Source: Ascarosepion bandense (Eukaryota; Mollusca; Cephalopoda; Sepiida; Sepiidae). Taken from it: 64,000 nucleotides of DNA. This document shows, piece after piece, positions 21,374 to 31,460 of this stretch. How positions within the stretch are numbered: the first letter of the stretch is position 1; the number at the start of each line of letters is the position of its first letter. A program made the position numbers and the translations under genes. Where the stretch lies: NCBI GenBank assembly GCA_037127315.1, contig JBBBDQ010001289.1:186501-250500 (forward strand), in the 5' to 3' direction. The notes beneath the pieces were generated by a model. It did not search any database and was not told the DNA's origin. It saw only the letters and a list, made by a program, of their open reading frames with translations.

Positions 21374-21520
21374 GTGTGAGTGTGTACGGTTAACACTATG
21401 TATGCATTTATATGTATGTATTCATGACGACTCATGTCAGTCGTAAACTGAACTTGTAAAATCATTAGGAGTTAAAAATATAACAGTTTTAAAACGTTTG
21501 AAAGTGTTAGGAATGATTAC
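20755..21520 (+). mobile_element. Mariner (irritans-type) relic, N-terminal part, with an insertion
   Basis: Coding pieces are YFIQKKSAAEGQEILVETY, then DKFRRSKNNDFDVEDKERS and GAPKN (to 21,000), resuming at 21,425 with DSCQS...SLGV and LKRLKVLGMI. The start ATG is AAG. Between them about 425 bp of the inverted-repeat element interrupts the gene. The relic is truncated after 21,520. Confidence 0.75.
21001..21426 (-). mobile_element. Element inserted in mariner relic; right arm of inverted repeat
   Basis: Minus-strand counterpart of 19,444-19,790, with extra (TA)n(TG)n and a gtgtacggttaacactatgt end that is matched, inverted, at 18,212-18,250. It splits the mariner frame cleanly, so it inserted after the mariner. 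Confidence 0.65.
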
Positions 21521-21747
21521 AAGTTTTTGAGTCTTTAGGCCAAGTAACCTCAAGTTTTGTAAACTGATCTTTTCAAAATTATCACAAGGTTCGTAAATAA
21601 CAATAATAGAATAACTTTCGTAGTATATTTAATATGATATTTAGAATACACTGATACTAGTTAGTTCACGTGATGGGCTTCAACCACCATGTAAAATCAA
21701 TGTAAATCTGTCACACACTTTACTGAACTGCTATTACCATTCTATTG

Positions 21748-22790
21748 AGAAATGTGATTATTTTATTATTTCACCGAAGTTTAAAGAACTTTATTTTTTA
21801 TAGTGTTAAACATGTCGGATTTCGTACCAAAGAAAATGTATTAGAGGGGAATTTTACTGCACTGCTTTATTCAAAAGAAAACCTCAGAATTCTTATTGGG
21901 AGCGACCATCCTCTCTCGGAAACAACAAGAAGATATTGGTTTAGACGCTTTAAAAATAATGATTTTGATGTTGAAGATGGAGCCACTGAAATTGTTTGAA
22001 GACGAAGAATTGGAGGCATTTTTTATGAAGACTCATCATGTCAGTCACAAGCTGAACCTGCAGAATCATCAGCAGTTGATCACACAACAGTTTCAAAACG
22101 TTTGAAAATATTAAGAATGTTTCAAAGGCAAGGAAATTTTGTATCGTATGAGTTGAAACCGAGTGACGTCGAACGATGTCCTGTCATGTGTAAACAGCTG
22201 CTTCAAAAGCAGAAAAGAAAATGTTTTTTGCATAGTATCGCGTCCGCCGATGAAAGTTCTATGCACTACGATGACTCTAAGCATAGAAGATCGTGGGGTA
22301 TGCCTGGTTATGCATTAACATCAGCGGCCAAGCCGAATATGCATGTTTTGAAGCTTCTGCTCTGGATTTGGTGGGATCAGCTCGGTGTAGTCTATTATGG
22401 TCTGCTCATAAACCGACCGAAACCATTACGGGAGATCGCTATCGACTGCGAGTGATGTGCTTGAGCCGAGCATTGAAGAATAAACGGCCGTTATACGAGC
22501 ACAGATTTGGCAAAGGGATTTTGCAATATGACAACGCTAAGCTACATGCTGCAAAATTGGTGAAAATCTACTTCAAAACGATAAATTTCTCCGTATTCTT
22601 CCGATAATCACTTGTTCCGATTGATGGCGCATGGACAGACTGAGCAGCACTTTCATTCTCATGAAAATGCCAATCGACTCGAGATTAACCCCCAAAAAGT
22701 TCCGTTTTTCTGACTTGGAATTCAAATACTGTTAGAAAGAAATAGAAAAGGTAGTGATTAGCGATGAACAATATTTTCAGGGACATGATC
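21748..22790 (+). mobile_element. Mariner (irritans-type) transposase relic, nearly full length
   Basis: Readable order: MSDFV near 21,812, RFKNNDFDVED (21,945), FEDEELEAFF, QFQNV, then in another frame FQRQGNFVSYELKPSDVER, QLLQKQKRKCFLH, ADESSMHYDDSKHRRSWGMP, WIWWDQLGVVYY, in another frame LSRALKNKRP, ILQYDNAKLHAAK, and finally a degraded C-terminus to about 22,785. Full mariner transposase is about 345 aa. Several frameshifts, and the first catalytic Asp region is altered (SADESS for the usual GDEKW). No terminal repeats were identified. Confidence 0.75.
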
Positions 22791-22867
22791 CTTACCATTT
22801 TCACATAAACATTACATTTCATCAAAAGCTGCCTACAAACCGATACCATCAAGAAGTCACCTTCCTG

Positions 22868-22945
22868 ACAAATCAATGATGGTTCGAACCGGACTGTATG
22901 GTCAGAAAGTGAGCGCTTTAACCACTCAATCACTACTAGCGATAT
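22868..22945 (-). tRNA. tRNA-like fragment, class II type
   Basis: The minus strand has gattgagtggttaaagcgc (A-box-like) and cggttcgaacc (B box) about 45 nt apart. Acceptor pairing is not convincing, so I read it as a tRNA-derived repeat head. Confidence 0.4.
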
Positions 22946-22966
22946 ATATATATATATATATATATA

Positions 22967-23164
22967 GTCTCCGCAGACAGATCTGTTTCACTGTATCACC
23001 TCTCACCAGTACGGTTAGACATCCGATTGCTTTTTACCTAGGATTGAAACCCGACCGAATTGGCATCAGTCGGCGATTCTACCTCTGAGCTATAGGCGCT
23101 CGACAGAAGGAGGCAGACTTATAGCGTGTTATATACTCCGCCAGTAGTGAGAGCGTTCTAATTC

Positions 23165-23165
<1 letters not shown>
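22967..23165 (-). mobile_element. Hammerhead SINE (family B), copy 2, 5'-truncated
   Basis: Minus-strand copy from atgaattagaacgctctc through the tRNA-like part to ctgcggagac, lying between two (AT)n tracts (22,942-22,966 and 23,166-23,203). Confidence 0.8.
22971..23014 (-). ncRNA. Degenerate type I hammerhead motif (SINE copy 2)
   Basis: Stem I ccgta/tgcgg and stem III (aca-gatc-tgt) are intact and GAAA is present, but the core reads CTGGTGA (A6 to G) and stem II is altered (gaggtgatacagt). Expected to be inactive. Confidence 0.65.
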
Positions 23166-23203
<38 letters not shown>

Positions 23204-23206
<3 letters not shown>

Positions 23207-23929
23207 GGTACAGAATTTGAATATTGCATTGAGGATGTTAGAGGACATAATAAGTATAAAATATTAAAAAGAAAACAACCGGTTTCGCTACCGCTTATCA
23301 AATTTTTTTTCCTGGACGTAAAATGTAAAATGTAAAAGTTGTGAAAACTGAAATGGTCCATGATGGGAGAGGGAGAATGAATTGGTAGAGACTGATCAAA
23401 GTAAGACCCGACAAACACTCTCGCTGCTTACACAACGATAGTTTGCAAGACCTGATGTAAACAGATTCCAGTAACTTTAAATGAAAAAGTGAATGTGATT
23501 TGGACAACACGGAAAACCATTTCACATCAAAGGCAATGGCACACCTTCTATTCTTTTAAAGGTGTTCGCAGATTGAGGAACAGTACGTATTGTGGAGAAG
23601 TTCATTTTGTTACCAGGTGTGGTTCCTGATTTTCAGTAGAACGTGCTGTTTGATTCTACTGTCAAGTCTGTGATTGGTTCTGCCTAAGTAACTATCACCG
23701 CAGCCTAACTTATATCCGTAGATTAAAGAATATAGGTGATAAGGGGACAGTACACCCTTGCGACTAAAATAGTTTTAGTATCAAACACAACACGCATTTT
23801 GGTAGAAAAATAACATTTTGCACATCAAAAGAAATTCGCCTGGTTAGGTTTTCACCATTCCCTCCAATCTACTGAAGTCTTAAATACACCGGACATTTAG
23901 AAACAAATATTATCTTAATCTTTATGAAG
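23204..23929. other. No gene; possible Penelope-type terminal motif
   Basis: On the minus strand near 23,283-23,305 ttgataagcggtagcgaaacc resembles a decayed hammerhead/Penelope-end motif. The rest is unrecognised. Confidence 0.3.
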
Positions 23930-24120
23930 TCAGAGATCTTGTCTCAAATCACCGAATCAACAACAATCGGTGGATACCCGCTATCATACAAAGTTTCCTT
24001 TATAAAATTAATTTCACTTTCAAGGAACTCTATATATATGTTTGAGATATATGTCACTGAAGCATTTTTTAGACAAGGGGTATTTTTCTCCAAAGTCACT
24101 TCTAGGTATGACGTATAAAT
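23930..24120 (-). mobile_element. Penelope-like RT relic, short piece
   Basis: Minus-strand frame YIEFLESEINFIKETLYDSG followed by YPPIVVDSVI, the same signature as at 20,560 (E+..IK..L...YP..++D). Upstream residues are decayed. Confidence 0.45.
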
Positions 24121-24330
24121 TATATATATATATAAACTTATAAATATGTGTAAACTTATCGCTATACTCGTTTGAAAAAGCCTCCTAGTACATACGTGGA
24201 AGGAAAACATGGTAATAAAAAAAGAAGGAGCTAAGCACTTGAACATCAGTCAAAGTACGTAGCCCAAAGAAAAAAACCCGAGACGAGTAACCTAAACAAA
24301 AAATTGCTCAATAGGCAAGTTGAAAAAATA

Positions 24331-24463
24331 AAGTAAATAGCTAGCCTAAAGAGCCAACGAACCTACCAAGGTTTCACCTAACGGATCTTCAGGAAAGGTT
24401 GAAGCCAACCTTCCCTGAAGATCCGTTAGGTGAAACCTTCGTTGGCTCTTTAGGTTAGCTATT

Positions 24464-24470
<7 letters not shown>
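24331..24470. repeat. Large palindrome, arms about 65 bp
   Basis: The left arm (agtaaatagctagcctaaag ... ggatcttcaggaaaggttg) is mirrored by the right arm (caaccttccctgaagatcc ... ctttaggttagctatttact), broken only by a few bases, a short 'cctaccaa' difference and a loop of a few bases. (AT)n follows at 24,471. Confidence 0.9.
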
Positions 24471-24514
<44 letters not shown>

Positions 24515-24516
<2 letters not shown>

Positions 24517-25010
24517 ATAGCCTGGAGAGACTCAAATAGAATCTGACAAAGTCCAGTTTCATGCTGCAGAACGGGCAACGGTGGATGATGGACGCTTCAT
24601 AACCAGGCTCTTCGAATAGATGGAGCTCGTCAACTAAAAACTGCATTCCATCAATGCAGAGGAAAAACCTGATTTTAAACCTCTGCTACTTTGCTGTCAA
24701 AAACAAACACGTAAAAGACTGTTAATATAAAACCACACAGAAAACCCGGTGTGGAACCCCAAAAGTTGTTTGACAAACATTCTGAGAACACCTGCAGCCT
24801 AGTCATTATTCTGGGAATTTTACTTTTGTTTCGTCTGATTTTTAATTGGTTAATCAGATTTCACATGCATTCGACTTGTTAAACAAACGTTAATATAATT
24901 TATCGAGTGTCGAATTCAAATAGAGACATCACGTCCCTTCGAAGTTCCAAGAAATTGCCAGATTCCAAGCCTAATTTGAAAACCGTAAATATTCGTAAAT
25001 ATATATATAT
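24515..25010. other. Unrecognised sequence
   Basis: Less AT-rich than its surroundings (24,515-24,700) but without a convincing open frame or known repeat. Confidence 0.35.
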
Positions 25011-25011
25011 A

Positions 25012-25373
25012 CTATCAGTATAGCTCGGCATTGCTCCGGGGAATGAAAGCTTTAAAACTAATCCATGATCCTGAAGCTCAGACTCTTTGGACGTTGGCAC
25101 GAAATACTAAAAAGCAATAGTTGTTTCCAGTTAAAACGAAACCGTAGTCTGAAAGAAAAATGAATGGATTTCCTTGTATCGATATCAAATAAGTTTTTTT
25201 CGTCGTAAACTGAATTTTGAAGGCTAAATAAGTCCTCTGAATAAATGGTATAATGGCTGAGACTAAGAACTACAATTATACCTACTTAGAGCCAAACCCG
25301 AAGCAAAACTAAAATGGCTGACAAAAATACAGACATACAGGCAGATAAAGAGACACACCCACAAACATGTTGC

Positions 25374-25425
<52 letters not shown>

Positions 25426-25723
25426 CGATTTTCTGCACTATTGTAAGAACTGCAACCTTCAAACTTCTGAATATTGTTTCTTATGTGTATCAAAGTTGAT
25501 TAAAATCGGACCACTCCTTCTATAACCCGATTTCTTCGATTATCGATTTTCAATATTTGTCGGGGGTACCTCGACACAAAACCTAGCTAAGAACACTCGC
25601 AGACGCTTATAGTACAACTGTGTAAATTTTCAAGGAAATCTGTTCAGCCGTTTTGGGGTCTATAGGTAACGGACACACACACAGACACACACAGACAAAG
25701 TTCCATTTATAAATAAGTTTAGA
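25012..25723 (-). mobile_element. Helitron/Helentron-like element, minus strand
   Basis: On the minus strand it begins A|TCTAAACTTATTTATAAATGG and ends ggagcaatgccgagctatac-tgatag|T. This end resembles the GCAATGCCGCGCTATGATGCTAG end of the 36.6-37.5 kb element. The interior phrase gctgaacngattttcttgaaa and a later ttagttttaaagctttcatt recur at 29.2-29.7 kb. A (TA)n tract at 25,378-25,422 interrupts it. Confidence 0.5.
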
Positions 25724-26311
25724 TCGATTAGATATAATAATATATTTAATTAAAGGATAGTTTTCCCGTTTAGTTTAACATGTCACGGTATATCTTGTCT
25801 TGTTTTGTTTTTAATAATTTTCTGTTATAGTTTGCCCCATTTCTGCTAGGCGTGCACTATATACTAATCATGGAAAAACCTAATGAGAACAATCTGTCCT
25901 GTTATTTGTATAGAGGGTCCAAGAAGCTTAACATCTACGATGAGGATACCTGAAAAAAGACGGATATTCTAACGGCCGAAACGTCTTGAGCAAGATGAAA
26001 ATGCTGCTCTGAATTGTAAAGTAAACAGTAGTTATAAATTCTCAATATAAAAACAAAATCCGATAAAAAGATCTAATGCGGATATTGCTAAGACTCCGGT
26101 TTCTAAAAGGAATAGAAACAGGAGAACAATTTCAGAGCGGTGTGGCCCCGCGTTGACGTGGCTCTCGTAAAGGGTGTTGGATAAATAAAAGAACGACATA
26201 CATACACGCAGACACACACAGAGAAAAACAACAACCGCAGGAACTAGACAGTTAGAGACACGAAACGATCAAGTGACATTTCTTGACAGTGACTGAAGAA
26301 TACAAGATGGA
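25724..26311. other. No gene recognised; one hammerhead-like phrase
   Basis: At 25,948-25,988 cctgaaaaaagacgg ... cggccgaaacgtcttg looks like the 'ctgaagaa...cggccgaaacg' end seen at 52.2 kb. The rest is unrecognised. Confidence 0.35.
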
Positions 26312-26317
26312 CACATC

Positions 26318-26389
<72 letters not shown>

Positions 26390-26394
26390 ACCCA
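26312..26394. repeat. (CT)n-(CA)n compound microsatellite
   Basis: About 23 CT units then about 15 CA units with small interruptions. Confidence 0.95.
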
Positions 26395-26550
26395 CGCACA
26401 CACATGTATATTACATACACACACAATATAGCACACAAAGATATAACGTATCCGGACACGTGCATTCTATCGATCTATCTACCATTCTATCTCTTTCTAT
26501 ATATATTTATCAAGCACAAAAATACTAACTCTATCGCACACTCTCTCGGC

Positions 26551-26551
<1 letters not shown>

Positions 26552-26594
<43 letters not shown>
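26552..26594. repeat. (ATCT)n microsatellite
   Basis: About ten ATCT/TATC units. Confidence 0.95.
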
Positions 26595-26595
<1 letters not shown>

Positions 26596-26630
26596 ATATG
26601 AACACATTTTCAGCCTATTTATTATACAAA

Positions 26631-26910
26631 CGGATGTGCCTTGTGGTGCACTGGATCGACAAATCGGGGTGCTGAGTTCGAATTCCAGTTAAATTCCTTG
26701 CATTCACTTACGCGCAAAATACCCTTGAAAATCCGCCTCTTTCCTCCAGATATGGATTAAATAATAGGACAGATTGGTTTCTATAGCCTATTATCTACTA
26801 CAGAAAGTAATGGCAACCTACTGCGAGATAGTCTTCTGTCCAGTCAGCCATGTCTCTTTCGAGACATGATCGCCCAAAGCGTGTATCACATATGGCACTT
26901 AACTGACTGA
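26631..26910 (+). mobile_element. SINE family A copy
   Basis: Starts cggatgtgccttgtggtgca and ends ttaactgactga; full structure with tRNA-like head (B box gagttcgaattcc), body and tail. A small deletion lies in the ccttggttggcaaccagt block. Confidence 0.85.
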
Positions 26911-26959
26911 ATTACAAATGACGATGTTTTTCCTTTGGTTCGTGATCATTATCATTAGA

Positions 26960-27273
26960 CGTGCGTTGAGGTGCAGTGAATATTGACTCGGAATGACAAA
27001 TTGGGAAGCCGAGTTCGATTTCTAGTTGAATTCGTTGCATTCACTTACGCACAAATACCCTTGGGAAAGGTATTAATCCGTCTCTTCCCTCTTGTTATGA
27101 ATAAAATAACAGGACAGATTGGGTTCTATAGCCTTGGTCGGCAACCAGTCTACCGCAGAAAGCAATGGCAACCTACTGCGGTATAATCTTCTGCTCAGTC
27201 AGTCATGTCTCTTTCGAGACATGATCACCCAAGCGTGTATCAAGTATGGCCCTTAACTGACTGACCGACTGAT
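26960..27273 (+). mobile_element. SINE family A copy, full length
   Basis: Same orientation, about 50 bp after the previous copy. A box ggtgcagtgaata and B box gagttcgatttc are readable; ends ttaactgactgaccgactga. Confidence 0.85.
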
Positions 27274-27672
27274 TATAGAAACACACACACACTCTATCAC
27301 ACATACACACACTTTTCGTCTCTCACTCTATCACACATGCGAATATGTTCGTTCTCTCCCTCTCTTTATTCATTTATCACACACACACACACTCCTAAAT
27401 ATTATGCACATACCCACACTATCAACTTATCTATCACACACAAAAAATATCACACACTATCACACATTCGCACATACATACGCTGTATTTATCGATTTCG
27501 CATTCTGTCTCTCTTTCGCACATATACACTTTCACTTCCTGTCTATCACATATGCATACAATCTCCTCCTATTACATGCACACACACACTATCACATATA
27601 TACTCTCTTAATATTTCTATCATATATACAGACATGCTCTGTCTTTCACCCTCTCTTACTCTCTTTTTTCGT
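27274..27672. repeat. CA/CT-rich low-complexity tract
   Basis: Irregular (CAC)n, (ACTATC)n and (CTCT)n DNA; long frames here are composition artefacts. Confidence 0.8.
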
Positions 27673-27792
27673 GCTTACGGTCATATCACGTTGAATACAC
27701 CGGTTCTCATTTGATCACCGAAGTTAAGCAACGTTGTGCCTTGTCAGTACTTAGGTGGGTGACCGCTTGGCAATACCAGTTGCTGTAAGCTT
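27673..27792 (+). rRNA. 5S rRNA-like sequence, full length (pseudogene or 5S-derived SINE head)
   Basis: 120 nt alignable end to end with animal 5S rRNA: gcttacggtcatatcacgtt, gaatacaccggttctc, gatcaccgaagttaagcaac, gtcagtactta, gtgggtgaccgcttgg and ctgtaagctt. I count roughly fifteen differences from a typical animal 5S, too many for a standard array copy. The internal promoter region (gaagttaagcaacg; gtgggtgaccgc) is kept, and helix I (GCTTAC/GTAAGC) still pairs through changes on both sides. A SINE head begins immediately after it. Confidence 0.85.
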
Positions 27793-27988
27793 GACGGATG
27801 TGCGTGGTGGTGCAGTGGATATCGGCTAAAGAGAAATCGAAGAGCCTAGTTCGGATTCCACTTGAATGCCCTGCATTCACTTACGCGCAAATACCCTTAG
27901 GAAAATATTAACCCGTCCCTTCCCTCCAGTTATGGATTAAATAACAGAACAGATTGGGTTCTATAGCCTTGGCTGGCAACCGATCAAG
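27793..27988 (+). mobile_element. SINE family A copy, 3'-truncated, abutting 5S rRNA
   Basis: Begins gacggatgtgcgtggtggtg with no gap after the 5S sequence and runs to ggctggcaaccgatcaag, where the last third (tail ending ttaactgactga) is missing. Confidence 0.85.
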
Positions 27989-28264
27989 TGTAAACAAGTC
28001 CCAGTGAACCTTTCTCCATCGCTAGGGAGGAAGCCGGCTCAACCCAACTAGGGTGAACGCCGGACGTATACTCTCTTCTTTTTTTCTCTCGTCCCCTCTT
28101 TATCTCGAGCAAATAAGACACAATATAAGTTGTACTTTTATCCACTCAAGTTTTTCAGCGGTATTTATATATAAAAAAAAACTTTCAATGCCTTCAGCAT
28201 CAACATGTTTTTTGCTATTATGTGAAAGTCAAGGAAAAAAATTACAAGAACTATAAAATTATTA

Positions 28265-29079
28265 TTTCCCGAAGACAAAATTTTATATCTGGTAAGAAAA
28301 GCCTTGCCAGGATTCGCCATTGGCGGCCATAATCTCAGCAATATCCGATAGGCAGATGACACAGTACTGATAGACGCGGAAAGGAAAATGCAGGATCTTC
28401 TACAGAAGTTAGCAAAAGAAAGTGAAAAGAAAGGGTTGACCATAAATCTCAAGGAAACTGAGGAGACCAATATGCCAACTTCAATTTGAAGAATCTAAAA
28501 TAAAACAAGTAAAAAATTCAAATACTTGCGAAGTTTCTCAACAGACGATGGAAAATGCGACACGGAGATCCAAAGACGCATTGGCATGGCCAAAGACGCA
28601 TTTCAGAAGCTAACCAAAGTACTGAAAGAGAGGAAAATCTCATTAGAAACAAATAAAAGAATCCTGGATTGCAACCTGATATCTGTCCTTCTGTATGGAA
28701 GTGAATGCTGGACGATCTTATCAAAGATGAGGGTTGAGGCAGCAGAAATGTGGTTTTACAGAAGGATGGTGGGGATACCATGGACAGAGCACGTGTGCAA
28801 CGTGTGTTGGAAAGGATGCAAACGAGGGGAAAACTGATAATAAATATCAGGAAGAAACAAATGATGTTCCTGGGATACGTAATGAGGAAGGAAGGCCTGG
28901 AGAACTTGATACTCACAGGTCGGATAAATCGAAGAAGAGACAGGGCAGAGCAGCGCGAGATGTACTTGTTAGGTCTGAGCAAATGGTTGACGGAACGGGG
29001 CTAGGAAGAGATACCAAGAGAAAAATTACTGAGAGCGACAAGAGACACAGCCAAGTGGATGTCCATGATCGCCTACCGC
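28265..29079 (+). mobile_element. RTE/BovB-like LINE fragment (divergent subfamily)
   Basis: Begins near GFAIGGHNLSNIR*ADDTVLI (RT motif with Tyr codon lost) and continues MQDLLQKLAKE, then FSTDDGKCDTEIQRRIGMAK, KRILDCNLISVLLYGSECWT, MVGIPWTEHV, MMFLGYVMRKEGLENLILTG and KWLTERG. Two 1-base shifts break it. It differs from the other copies at many positions and ends inside the WMSMIAY codons at 29,079, where a SINE tail is joined. Confidence 0.8.
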
Positions 29080-29190
29080 AGAAAACAGTGGCAACCTACG
29101 GCAGGATAATCTTCTGCTGAGTCAGTCATGTCTCTTTCGAGACATGATTGCCCAAAGAGTGTATCATGTATGACACTTAACTGACTGACT
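29080..29190 (+). mobile_element. SINE family A 3' tail fused to the LINE
   Basis: cgcagaaaacagtggcaacc onward to ttaactgactgac is the last third of SINE A. No SINE head precedes it; the RTE sequence stops and the tail begins in the same base. Confidence 0.8.
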
Positions 29191-29191
29191 A

Positions 29192-29672
29192 TCTAAACTT
29201 ATTTATAAATGGAACTTTGTCTCTGTGTGTGTGTCTCTGTTTGTGTGTGTGTGTGTGTGTATCCGTTATCTATAGACTCCAAAACAGCTGAACCGATTTT
29301 CTTGAAAATTTACACAGTTGTGTTCTTAGCTAGGTTTTGTTTCAAGGTACCCCCGATAAATATCGAAAACCAATAATCGAAAAAATCGGGTTATAGAATG
29401 AGTGGTCCGATTTTAATCAAATTTGATACACTCATAGACAAAGACATAAGAAACAATATTCAGAAATTTGAAGGTTGCAGTTCTTACAATATTGCAGAAA
29501 ATTTGATATCGATACCAGGAAATCAGAATTTGACTTACATCCATTTATTTTTCTTTCAGTCTACGGTTTTGCTTTAACTAGAAACACCTATTGAATTTTA
29601 GTCTTTCGTGTCAACGTCCAAAGAGTCTGAACTCCAGAACCATGGATTAGTTTTAAAGCTTTCAAGTAGAAA
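29192..29672 (+). mobile_element. Helitron/Helentron-like element, 3'-truncated
   Basis: Starts A|TCTAAACTTATTTATAAATG right after the SINE tail, then ggaactttgtctctgtg, gctgaaccgattttcttga, and ends near ttagttttaaagctttca. The terminal CTRR end seen at 25,012 is missing. Confidence 0.5.
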
Positions 29673-29847
29673 GTAGAAAGTACAAGTAGAAAGCCTTTAT
29701 ACATTTGATATGTTTCACTATTTATTTGCTTCGTCAGGAATTTTACGGGAATGTGTCACGTGGTAATGTTTTGATAGTTAAATCGTATGCCGTCATGTAA
29801 AGGTCACATGTGGATGTAGAGGTCACATGCAGATGTAGAGGTCGCAT

Positions 29848-30140
29848 GCGGATATGTGTTGTAGTTCGGTGAATATAGTCTCGGAACGAAAAATCATAGA
29901 GCCGAGTTCGAATTCCAGTTGAAATCCACTTACGCACGAATACCTTTGGGAAATGTATTTATCGGTCCCTTCTCCCTCAAGATATGGGTTAAATAACAAG
30001 ACAGATAGGGTTCTATAGCCTTGGTTGGCAACCAGTCTATTGAAGAAAGTAATGGTAACCTACTGCTTAAAAATCTTCTGCTCAGTCCGTCATGTTTCTT
30101 TCGAGATCGCCTAAGGTTTTATGGCACTTAACTGACTGAG
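29848..30140 (+). mobile_element. SINE family A copy
   Basis: Head gcggatatgtgttgtagttc with B box gagttcgaattcc; ends ttaactgactgag. Small deletions in the ttccttgcattcactt part. Confidence 0.8.
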
Positions 30141-30167
30141 GCCATGTGTTTCTTTTATAGCGTTCGT

Positions 30168-30520
30168 ATGGTGATTTTCTAAGCATAGCTTAGATATTTC
30201 ACAAAGCTGGAAGTATGGGTCACTCAGTAAGGATCGAACTTACTATTCATTCGTAATGAATTTAGCGAGACAAGTTTGTTAACGATTACACGACGTCAAA
30301 GTTCCGGAGATTTTGTAAGCATAGCTTAGATGTAGCACAATTTAGAAGTATGGCGTATCTAGTGAGGATCGAACTGACTAACTCATTTTTACACCCCATC
30401 TAAGTGGCCAAAAGGATTTTTAAGCAAAGTTTAGATGTGTCACAAGGCCAAATATATGGGAACCCAATGAGGATCGGACTCGCTTCTCGCTCATATTGAC
30501 CTAAAATGATTTTTTAAGCG
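30168..30520 (-). repeat. Three diverged tandem units of about 95-130 bp with tRNA-like B boxes
   Basis: Each starts with a form of attttntaagcatagcttaga (30,173; 30,310; 30,417) and contains a minus-strand B-box-like gttcgatcc in the 'gtgaggatcgaac' context. The first unit has a T arm (agtaa/ttact) and a possible A box (gtgtaatcgttaacaaac), so the source was probably a tRNA-like element. Confidence 0.5.
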
Positions 30521-30655
30521 TATAAGACAAAAGTGTAGAGTTAATATAACATTTTCGTATTTTATTTTAAAATCATATCATTTATTATAATTTATTATAT
30601 TTAATATATACGTAAAGAATGACGGCAAAATATTTGATATATATATATATATATA

Positions 30656-31206
30656 TGTTGTGGATCTTTGTCGCAAATTTGTTGTGGTGAAAATTCGCTG
30701 TAAACTTGTAGTGACCGTTTTGGCTGGAAGTAAGACACGGAACACAGACGGTAGGTTAAAAACAGTGTATTAGTATAACAAGAACAGTATATGCAAAGTG
30801 TTAATAATAAGTAAATAGAAATAAGTCTGAACGGTACAGTTACGCTGCTTATTGCCAGAATCGTAGCTGACTTTAACTGCGAACTAATTTTCGTTAACTG
30901 CCGTCAACTGAAGTATTCAGCAGCCTTTCCAGTTAATGCAAAATGTGAAACAAGGCCTTTTTAATGTGGGTCCTCCGGGCCATATAGTCTGGCCAAAAAT
31001 TTCTGTCTAAAGTTCCCAATTCGAGATTCTACCCTTCGGTTGAGCCTCGACTCAGTTAATACTCTCCACCCAGATGCAGAGAGCTCAACAATGCGCACGA
31101 CAGAACTAGTTGTCGTTAACTGCCCTCAACTGCATCTTTAACTGCCTCCTGCAGGTAATTATATATAACAAGAAGAGTCCATTCCTCGTAGGAGGGGATC
31201 ATAACA
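30656..31206 (+). mobile_element. Candidate solo LTR
   Basis: 551 bp bounded by TGTTGTGGATC and GATCATAACA (TG...CA, with short inverted TGTT/AACA ends) and flanked by ATATA on both sides (30,651-30,655; 31,207-31,211). The flanks lie in AT-rich DNA, so the 5-bp duplication could be chance. No coding sequence or primer-binding site adjoins it. Confidence 0.45.
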
Positions 31207-31215
31207 ATATATATG

Positions 31216-31360
31216 CATGAAAATAAATTGAATGCCTCTATAAATTCATTGGTAATAGTTTATTTCGTGGAAATCTTACAAAAGAGGAGCGGTTTTGTAA
31301 GACTTCCGCGAAATAACATATTACCATTGGACTTATAAAGATTTTCAATTTATTTTCATG
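31216..31360. repeat. Imperfect palindrome, arms about 67 bp
   Basis: atgaaaataaattgaat ... ggaaatcttacaaaa is mirrored by ttttgtaagacttcc ... attttcaatttattttcat, around a 9-nt loop gaggagcgg. Confidence 0.9.
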
Positions 31361-31460
31361 ATAATACTCATATAAATTATAACATTGACTTCTTATCGGA
31401 CGACGATCCCCTGTGGAATTAACCTTACAAATTACGAGGGATACTACTTTATATATATTT

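Noticed and set aside
22102..22455. Intact mariner transposase gene
   Set aside because: The domain order is clear, but at least two frameshifts and altered catalytic residues break it, and N- and C-terminal parts are in other frames.
28518..28982. 154-codon minus-strand frame
   Set aside because: It is the reverse complement of the plus-strand RTE coding region, which has the recognisable motifs.
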